Source: Serratia entomophila
GTDB taxonomy: Bacteria > Pseudomonadota > Gammaproteobacteria > Enterobacterales > Enterobacteriaceae
DNA: 64,000 bases
Direction: 5' to 3'
Assembly (NCBI RefSeq): GCF_021462285.1
Contig: NZ_CP082787.1
Coordinates: forward strand, 3,596,001 to 3,660,000
The position numbers and the translations under genes are program-made. Of this stretch, positions 58,788 through 64,000 are shown in pieces (positions within the stretch are counted from its first letter, which is position 1; each line of letters begins with the position of its first letter). Below the pieces are notes generated by a model. It was not told where the DNA came from and searched no databases. It saw only the letters and a program-made list of their open reading frames with translations.

Positions 58788-59141
58788 ATGAAAAACGTCA
58801 CTATTTACCATAACCCGCGCTGCTCCAAGAGCCGTGAAACGCTGGCGCTGCTGGAACAGCACGGCGTCGCCCCCAAGGTGGTGCTGTACCTGGACACGCC
58901 GCCCTCGGCCAGCCAATTGAAAACGCTGCTGAAAGAGCTGGGCTTTGGTTCCGCGCGCGATCTGATGCGCAAGAAAGAAGATTTGTACAAGGAATTGAAG
59001 CTGGCGGATGAGAGCCTGAGCGAAGAACAGTTGCTCGCCGCCCTGGTGGAGCACCCGAAGCTGATCGAACGCCCAATCGTGGTGAAAGGCGGCAAGGCGC
59101 GCATCGGCCGGCCGCCGGAGCAGGTGCTGGAAATTCTGTAA
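58788..59141 (+). CDS. yfgD: Arsenate reductase-like protein YfgD
   Basis: This 117-residue ArsC-family thioredoxin-fold protein has the catalytic cysteine in YHNPRCSKSRETL and the segments DLMRKKEDLYKEL and ERPIVVKGGKARIGRPPE. Start 58788 has AAGGA ten bases upstream; an ATG nine bases earlier is too close to it. It is an operon partner of bepA, as in E. coli. There is no neighbouring ars operon, so arsenate reduction in vivo is uncertain. Confidence 0.92.
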   Translation: MKNVTIYHNPRCSKSRETLALLEQHGVAPKVVLYLDTPPSASQLKTLLKELGFGSARDLMRKKEDLYKELKLADESLSEEQLLAALVEHPKLIERPIVVKGGKARIGRPPEQVLEIL

Positions 59142-59192
59142 TGCCGACCCTGGGCGCGGTGGTTATCGTGCCCGATATTTCAAGATAAAAGG

Positions 59193-59894
59193 CTACAGCC
59201 CCAGGATCTCTTTGACAAACGGGATGGTCAGCTTGCGTTGGGCGGTGATCGACGCGCGATCGAGCTGATCCAGCGTCATGAACAGCGTGCGCATCTCGCG
59301 ATCCAGCCGTTTCAGCAGGAAGCGGCCCACGTCCTCCGGCAGTTCAAACCCGCGCAGCTTGCCGCGCAGCTGCAGCGCCAGCAGTTTCTCTTCATCCGAC
59401 AGCGGCTGCAGCTTGTAGATCTGCCCCCAATCCAGGCGCGAAGCCAGGTCCGGCAGGCGCAAATTCAGCTGGCGCGGCGGACGATCGCCGGTAATGAACA
59501 GCCGCGTGCGGCCGGTTTCCAGAATGCGGTTGTAGAGGTTGAAGATCGCCATTTCCCACTCTTCGTCGCCGGCGATGCACTCGATATTGTCGATGCACAC
59601 CAGCGCCAGCTGCTCCATGCCGTCCAACACTTCAGGCACGAAGTAGGCGCGCTTGTCCAGCGGCACGTAACCCACCGCTTCACCCCGTTGCGAAAGCTCG
59701 GCGCAGGCCGCGTGCAGCAGATGGCTGCGCCCGCCGCCCTCACGTGACCAAAAATAGATATAGCTGCCATGTTCCTGACGAACGGCAGACTGGATCGCGG
59801 CTAACAGGGATGGGTTCTCGCCCGGATAAAAACTGGCGAAAGTTTCATCATCGGGAAGATAAAGTGGCAGTGAAAGCTGTGCCGGCGTATTCAG
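59193..59894 (-). CDS. hda: DnaA inactivator Hda, CTG start
   Basis: Hda binds the DNA clamp and stimulates DnaA-ATP hydrolysis to prevent re-initiation. The protein of 233 residues begins [16 protein letters not shown], then shows the N-terminal clamp motif QLSLPL, a Walker A-like [10 protein letters not shown] and Walker [11 protein letters not shown]. The start must be CTG at 59894: an in-frame TGA lies three codons upstream, GAGG is eight bases away, and the first conventional start codon would remove over 70 conserved residues. E. coli hda is also known to start at CUG. Confidence 0.93.
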   Translation of the reverse strand: MNTPAQLSLPLYLPDDETFASFYPGENPSLLAAIQSAVRQEHGSYIYFWSREGGGRSHLLHAACAELSQRGEAVGYVPLDKRAYFVPEVLDGMEQLALVCIDNIECIAGDEEWEMAIFNLYNRILETGRTRLFITGDRPPRQLNLRLPDLASRLDWGQIYKLQPLSDEEKLLALQLRGKLRGFELPEDVGRFLLKRLDREMRTLFMTLDQLDRASITAQRKLTIPFVKEILGL

Positions 59895-60147
59895 AAAAGC
59901 ACCTCAACCAAAACTGGCAGGAAAACGCGGCCAGTCTAACACAGAAAATGGGCGCTGTTGAACCGGCTGGATTTTATGCCGCAATAGTGAGCGATCTCCG
60001 CTGGCCCGCTGCTGAAAATAACGGCGAAGGCGCACAACTAACCCTCTGCCCTGGCAGGTGAAATTTGTAATTTAACTCAAACCTGTCCTAGTATAGGGTG
60101 GCGAAATATAATCACCATCACCAATGGTTTCTTCAAGGATATAGACG

Positions 60148-60663
60148 ATGAAAGTATGGAATAAAGTGCTTTTAGCCTCAGTTATTGGGTTGTTGGTTGC
60201 CGGCTGTGATGACTCTTCCAAGGTTGACGCCAACCTGGATAAGGCCAAAGACAGCGCGGAGCAGATGAAGGACGCAGCGCAGAAAAAAGCGGACGATCTG
60301 ACGGATAAAGCGAAAGCGACCGCCGAAGAAATCAAAAAAGAGGCCGCCACTCAGGCGGACCAGCTGAAAGACAAGGCGTCAGCCATTAAGGATGACGCGG
60401 CCAAGCAGGCGGACGCCATCACCAATGACGCCAAGGCCAAGGCCGCCGCGATCAAAGACGACGCCGGCAAGCAGAGCCAGCAGTTGGTCGATCAGGCCAA
60501 GGCCATCAAGAATGACGCGATCAACGGCGCTAACGATCTGACCGAACAGGCCAAGGCGAAAACCGAAGCCATCAAGAACAGCGCAGAAAACAAAGCGGAA
60601 GAATTGAAGAATGACGCCGACAGCGCGAACACCAACAACGCGCAGCCGGCCGCTCAGCAATAA
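60148..60663 (+). CDS. LEA-like repetitive lipoprotein
   Basis: This 171-residue lipoprotein has lipobox LLVAGC (Cys 20). The mature part is almost entirely amphipathic helix of lysine-, aspartate- and alanine-rich repeats, about 11 residues each (for example AKDSAEQMKDAAQKKADDL, AKAKAAAIKDDAGKQ), resembling late-embryogenesis-abundant and apolipoprotein-like proteins. The tail is Asn/Gln-rich. AAGGA precedes the ATG. Such proteins are linked to desiccation or envelope stress; no specific function is known. A GlsB-type gene follows after 32 bases. Confidence 0.8.
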   Translation: MKVWNKVLLASVIGLLVAGCDDSSKVDANLDKAKDSAEQMKDAAQKKADDLTDKAKATAEEIKKEAATQADQLKDKASAIKDDAAKQADAITNDAKAKAAAIKDDAGKQSQQLVDQAKAIKNDAINGANDLTEQAKAKTEAIKNSAENKAEELKNDADSANTNNAQPAAQQ

Positions 60664-60695
60664 CCAATACTCAGTAGCCTAGAAAGGAGCAGTAA

Positions 60696-60944
60696 ATGGG
60701 GATTATTTCCTGGATTATCTTCGGCCTGATCGCCGGTATTTTGGCCAAGTGGATTATGCCTGGCAAAGACGGCGGCGGCTTTATCCTGACCATCGTATTG
60801 GGGATCGTCGGCGCAGTAGTGGGTGGCTATATCAGCACCTTCTTCGGCTACGGCAAAGTTGACGGCTTCAACTTCGGCAGCTTCGTGGTGGCGGTTATCG
60901 GCGCTATCGTGGTGCTGTTCGTATACCGCAAAATCCGCAGCTGA
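60696..60944 (+). CDS. GlsB/YeaQ/YmgE-family stress membrane protein
   Basis: This 82-residue inner-membrane protein has three hydrophobic segments (ISWIIFGLIAGILAKWIMPG, FILTIVLGIVGAVVGGYIS, VVAVIGAIVVLFVY) and the conserved GKDGGG loop of the transglycosylase-associated family. AAAGGAG precedes the ATG. It probably shares an operon with the LEA-like lipoprotein gene, both suggesting stress response. Biochemical role unknown. Confidence 0.9.
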   Translation: MGIISWIIFGLIAGILAKWIMPGKDGGGFILTIVLGIVGAVVGGYISTFFGYGKVDGFNFGSFVVAVIGAIVVLFVYRKIRS

Positions 60945-60966
60945 TACCTGCGCATCCCGCATTAAA

Positions 60967-61779
60967 CAGGGCAGCCATCGGCTGTAATGCCGGTCAGTTA
61001 AGCCTGACTGGCATTTTTTTATCCAATCTCTGTTCGCTCCGTGCAGGAAGAATTGCCGTAAGGACCCTGTATTTCTCTGCTGCCGCAATGAACGGCAATT
61101 GGAGGGGCCGAAGGCGCGGCCCCTCCACCCGCGCCCTCGCTTAACACCGTCTGTCCGCTGCGCGAATACCCTCGCTGCACCCGCGTTGTCGGGCGGGTCG
61201 GCTACGACAAACGTCCCTGTTAGTCTCGCCTCAACCGGCCTTCCCTGGCCGGTTGCCCCTGACAACGCCGTCTTGCTCGGCAGCCGGCGATGCGCGCCAA
61301 GGTCAACACCCGAATCTGCCGCCACCGGGCAACCTGTCCCCTCAGTTTGATATTGCGTTATGGAAGACAGTGAAAATAGTGAGATGAGCAGGGTGTTGGG
61401 CGCCCTTGAAGACGCCGAACGCAGGAGCGGCGCATAGGCGAAACCGCCATGGACGGCGGTTTCAGGCGAGACAGGCAGGGACGCCTGTCGTAGCCGGCCG
61501 TGATGCGACGGGACGGAGGGACAAATCTGTCAGGAACAGATTTGAACGCTGCTTGCAGCGGCCCCGAAGGGGCGAGGCCCAGGGATGGGCCGAGTAACGT
61601 TGGCGAAGCCAACCGTCTGATTGGGCAAGGGCGCGGGTTGCAAGGGGCCGCGCCTACGGCCCCTTGCTCGGTCGAGGTGGGTTAGTCTCATGGTACATCT
61701 CATATTCATCGACCGAAAACTTCACGAACACCCGCAGAAAAACGCTAACTGACAAGCATTACAGCCATCGGCTGCCCTG
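60967..61779. repeat. Dispersed structured repeat, long copy with inverted terminal repeats
   Basis: This 813-base non-coding element starts CAGGGCAGCC...GCTGTAATGC...TCAGTTA and ends with the inverted equivalent (about 34 bases, a few mismatches). Its outer parts (60986-61126 and 61640-61779) are homologous to 24145-24410. The first stem, AATGCCGGTCAG / CTGACTGGCATT plus T7 (60986-61020), is a terminator for the GlsB-type gene. The centre contains about 500 bases of hairpins absent from the short copy. No transposase and no convincing target duplication are seen. Confidence 0.8.
61101..61667. ncRNA. Hairpin array with GGA loops in two inverted arms (possible structured RNA)
   Basis: On the plus strand hairpins with loops ATGGAC (61440-61463), AGGGAC (61470-61489), CAGGA (61522-61544) and AGGGAT (61576-61591) follow each other, with further stems at 61547-61560, 61561-61573 and 61599-61613. 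The left arm (about 61101-61340) is a diverged inverted copy: its minus strand has loops AGGGAA (61232-61255) and AGGGAC (near 61208-61227). Outer hairpins at 61101-61126 and 61640-61667 bound the array. Expression is unknown. Confidence 0.5.
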
Positions 61780-61783
61780 TTAT

Positions 61784-63073
61784 TTACTTCGGCTCCACCG
61801 CCTCATCCGCCGCGTCGATCACCTCCTCTTCCTTGCGGTAGAGGCTGATGACCTTGAACAACAGGCTGAGGCCGATGCCGACGATGGTCGCCAGCGCCAT
61901 GCCCTTCAGCTCTGCCGCACCGATATGCACCTTGGCGCCGCTCACGCCGATGATCAGGATCACCGAGGTCAGGATCAGGTTCTGCGCCTTGTTGTAATCC
62001 ACCTTGGACTCGATCAGCACGCGGATGCCCGAAGCGCCAATCACCCCGTACAACAACAGCGACACGCCGCCCATCACCGGCACCGGCACCGCCTGGATCG
62101 CCGCCGCCAGCTTGCCGACGCAGGACAGCAGGATAGCCAGGATCGCCGCGCCGCCAATCACCCAGGTGCTGTAGACCTTGGTGATCGCCATTACGCCGAT
62201 GTTTTCGCCGTAGGTGGTGTTGGGGGTCGAGCCAAAGAAGCCGGAAATCACCGTCGAGATGCCGTTGGCGAACATCGAGCGATGCAGGCCCGGATCGCGG
62301 ATCAGGTCTTTTTTGACGATGTTGGCGGTCACCACCAGGTGGCCGACGTGTTCGGCAATCACCACCAGCGCCGCCGGCAGGATGGTGAAGATGGCGAACC
62401 ACTCGAAGCGCGGCGTGTAGAAGGTCGGCAGCGCGAACCAGTGCGCTTCACGGATTGGCGTCAAATCCACCACGCCCATGAAAAACGACAGCGCGTAGCC
62501 CACCAGCACGCCGATCAGAATAGGGATAATCGCCAGGAAACCGCGGAACAGCACCGAACCCAATACCGTCACCCCCAGCGTCACCAGTGAGATGGTAATG
62601 GTGGTGGAGTCTGCGCTGGCGCCGTCCGCCGGCAGCAGGCCCGCCATATTGGCCGCTACGCCCGCCAGCTCCAGGCCGATAACGGCGACGATCGCCCCCA
62701 TCGCCGCCGGCGGGAACATCACGTCCAGCCAGCCGGTGCCGGCCTTCTTGACGATCAGCGCCACCAGGCAGAACAGCACGCCGCACATGATGAAACCGCC
62801 CAGCGCCACTTCATACCCCAGCGGCAACAGCAGCAGCACCGGCGAAATGAACGCGAAGCTGGAACCGAGATAGGCCGGGATCTTGCCCTTGCAGATAAAC
62901 AGGTACAGCAGCGTGCCGACGCCGTTGAACAACAGCACCGTCGCCGGGTTGATCTTGAACAGGATAGGCACCAGCACCGTGGCGCCGAACATGGCGAACA
63001 GATGCTGGAAGCTGAGCGGAATGGTCTGGAGCAGCGGCGGCCGCTCGCTGACGCCGATGGCGCGACGGGTCAT
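61784..63073 (-). CDS. uraA: Uracil permease UraA
   Basis: UraA is a proton-coupled uracil importer of the NCS2 family with 14 membrane segments. The 429 residues include FQHLFAMFGATVLVPILF, the substrate-site region GEHVGHLV-like AEHVGHLVVTANIV and TVISGFFGSTPNTTYGENIGVMA. GGAAAG precedes ATG 63073. It follows upp in the same direction, matching the conserved upp-uraA operon; the expected hda is displaced by the inserted lipoprotein, GlsB and repeat segment. Confidence 0.96.
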   Translation of the reverse strand: MTRRAIGVSERPPLLQTIPLSFQHLFAMFGATVLVPILFKINPATVLLFNGVGTLLYLFICKGKIPAYLGSSFAFISPVLLLLPLGYEVALGGFIMCGVLFCLVALIVKKAGTGWLDVMFPPAAMGAIVAVIGLELAGVAANMAGLLPADGASADSTTITISLVTLGVTVLGSVLFRGFLAIIPILIGVLVGYALSFFMGVVDLTPIREAHWFALPTFYTPRFEWFAIFTILPAALVVIAEHVGHLVVTANIVKKDLIRDPGLHRSMFANGISTVISGFFGSTPNTTYGENIGVMAITKVYSTWVIGGAAILAILLSCVGKLAAAIQAVPVPVMGGVSLLLYGVIGASGIRVLIESKVDYNKAQNLILTSVILIIGVSGAKVHIGAAELKGMALATIVGIGLSLLFKVISLYRKEEEVIDAADEAVEPK

Positions 63074-63171
63074 GTGTGCTTTCCTTTTAATCGTTTTGGT
63101 TATGCAAGCTTAGTTATCTATGCTCAATGGATTTCAAGTTACGGCCAGGCGGCTTGAAAGACGAAGCGCAT

Positions 63172-63198
63172 AAAAAAGCCGACTGATTAAAGTCGGCT
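63172..63198 (-). terminator. Intercistronic terminator between upp and uraA
   Basis: AGCCGACT (63177-63184) pairs with AGTCGGCT (63191-63198). On the minus strand the stem is followed by a T-run (63172-63176), seven bases after the upp stop. It probably lowers uraA expression relative to upp. Confidence 0.8.
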
Positions 63199-63204
63199 AA
63201 TTTG

Positions 63205-63831
63205 TTACTTGGTACCAAATATCTTGTCGCCCGCATCACCCAGGCCCGGCACGATGTAACCTTTCTCATTGAGGCACCGATCGATAGAGGCGGTGTACAG
63301 CTCCACGTCCGGGTGCGCTTTCTCCAGCGCGGCGATGCCTTCCGGCGCCGCCACCAGCACCAGCACCTTGATGCTGTTGCAGCCGGCTTTCTTCAGCAGA
63401 TCGATAGTGGCGATCATCGAGCCGCCGGTAGCCAGCATCGGATCAACGACCAATGCCAGGCGCTCTTCGATGTTGGAAACCAGCTTTTGGAAGTACGGTA
63501 CCGGCTCGAGGGTTTCTTCGTCGCGGTAAACGCCGACTACGCTGATGCGTGCGCTCGGCACGTGCTCCAGCACCCCTTCCATCATGCCCAGACCGGCGCG
63601 CAGGATAGGCACTACGGTAATTTTTTTCCCTTTGATCTGGTCGATTTCAACCGGCCCGCACCAGCCTTCGATGGTGACTTTTTCCGTCTCCAGATCGGCG
63701 GTCGCTTCATAGGTCAGCAAACTACCCACTTCTGAGGCCAGCTCACGGAAGCGTTTGGTGCTGATGTCATTTTCGCGCATCAGGCCAAGCTTGTGTTTTA
63801 CCAGCGGGTGTTTCACCTCAACGATCTTCAT
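63205..63831 (-). CDS. upp: Uracil phosphoribosyltransferase Upp
   Basis: Upp makes UMP from uracil and PRPP in pyrimidine salvage. The 208-residue length equals the E. coli enzyme; [16 protein letters not shown] and the PRPP loop [17 protein letters not shown] are clear, as is [15 protein letters not shown] at the end. Start 63831 begins [16 protein letters not shown]; the preceding ATG and longer extension to 63978 lack conservation. uraA follows. Confidence 0.97.
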   Translation of the reverse strand: MKIVEVKHPLVKHKLGLMRENDISTKRFRELASEVGSLLTYEATADLETEKVTIEGWCGPVEIDQIKGKKITVVPILRAGLGMMEGVLEHVPSARISVVGVYRDEETLEPVPYFQKLVSNIEERLALVVDPMLATGGSMIATIDLLKKAGCNSIKVLVLVAAPEGIAALEKAHPDVELYTASIDRCLNEKGYIVPGLGDAGDKIFGTK

Positions 63832-63987
63832 CATTTTTCTCCTATTAAGGCGGTTGACGGCCAAAAAAATCGCGGGATTATACCTCCTTTTTTTGGCCGC
63901 GCCACCCACAATAGCCCGATCGGGATCAACAAAAGTTTGAATATCAGTATAGATGACGAAAAAGCGGAGCTGCCTCACAAGCCGCTC

Positions 63988-63999
63988 GCAAACGTTTGC
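63988..63999. promoter_or_regulatory. PurR box at the right edge
   Basis: GCAAACGTTTGC is the perfect core of the PurR operator (ACGCAAACGTTTGCGT). It lies 157 bases upstream of upp. In E. coli purMN is divergent from upp, so the box probably serves purM just outside the window, and perhaps also upp. Confidence 0.8.
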
Positions 64000-64000
64000 C

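Noticed and set aside
59193..59675. A 160-codon Hda-like gene starting at GTG 59675
   Set aside because: It would lack over 70 conserved N-terminal residues including the clamp-binding motif; the frame continues upstream to the CTG start at 59894.
61099..61685. Small frames within the hairpin-rich repeat (60-84 codons on both strands)
   Set aside because: They run through palindromes, have no ribosome sites and no conserved product; the sequence pattern is that of structured non-coding DNA.

Overview
The window is a chromosomal segment of an enterobacterium, almost certainly of the Serratia marcescens complex. The strongest evidence is the locus chiWXYZ / chiB / chiR / cbp21 (15842-20910), whose products match what I remember of S. 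marcescens chitinase B, the LPMO CBP21, their LysR regulator and the holin/endopeptidase secretion cassette. The rest follows the gene order of the E. coli 52-55 min region: cysPTWA, yfeXYZ-ypeA-amiA-hemF, maeB, talA-tktB, nudK, narQ(P), acrD-ypfM, yffB-dapE-ypfN-ypfH-tmcA-ypfJ-purC-bamC-dapA-gcvR-bcp, perM, bepA-yfgD-hda, uraA-upp.

Layout. 1-3996: sulfate/thiosulfate ABC importer, cysA cut by the window edge. 3997-9860: Dyp peroxidase, lipoprotein, OB-fold stress protein, amidase and heme genes. 9957-13326: a ChaN-like lipoprotein behind a Fur box, then the S-methylmethionine salvage pair mmuPM behind MetJ boxes. 13378-15657: maeB. 15842-20910: chitin locus, inserted between maeB and talA. 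21164-24127: talA-tktB. 24145-30981: an accessory island with a structured repeat, a CvaA/CvaB-type exporter (membrane fusion protein plus C39-peptidase ABC transporter), two precursors with matching Gly-Ala leaders, and an RTX protein of unknown function. 30991-38064: nudK, narQP, a small HTH protein, acrD. 38186-43757: 19-codon ypfM, TPR and acetyltransferase genes, then dapE and neighbours. 43877-51067: tmcA, ypfJ, purC (ERIC element upstream), bamC-dapA, gcvR-bcp. 51113-57190: perM and accessory genes, including an Rrf2 Fe-S regulator with an oxidoreductase. 57298-64000: bepA, yfgD, hda (CTG start), a LEA-like lipoprotein, a GlsB-type protein, a large hairpin-rich repeat, uraA-upp, and a PurR box at the right edge.

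The most interesting material is (i) the microcin-like export island, with two candidate secreted peptides and no recognisable immunity gene, and (ii) a dispersed repeat present twice (24145-24410 and 60967-61779). The repeat copies differ by compensatory stem changes. The larger copy holds an array of hairpins with GGA loops resembling CsrA-binding stem-loops. Promoter-proximal sites for PmrA, Fur, MetJ, PurR and an IscR-like regulator can be read directly. I saw no tRNA, rRNA, CRISPR array, transposase or prophage. All identifications come from reading motifs and from memory of the families; no database search was run.
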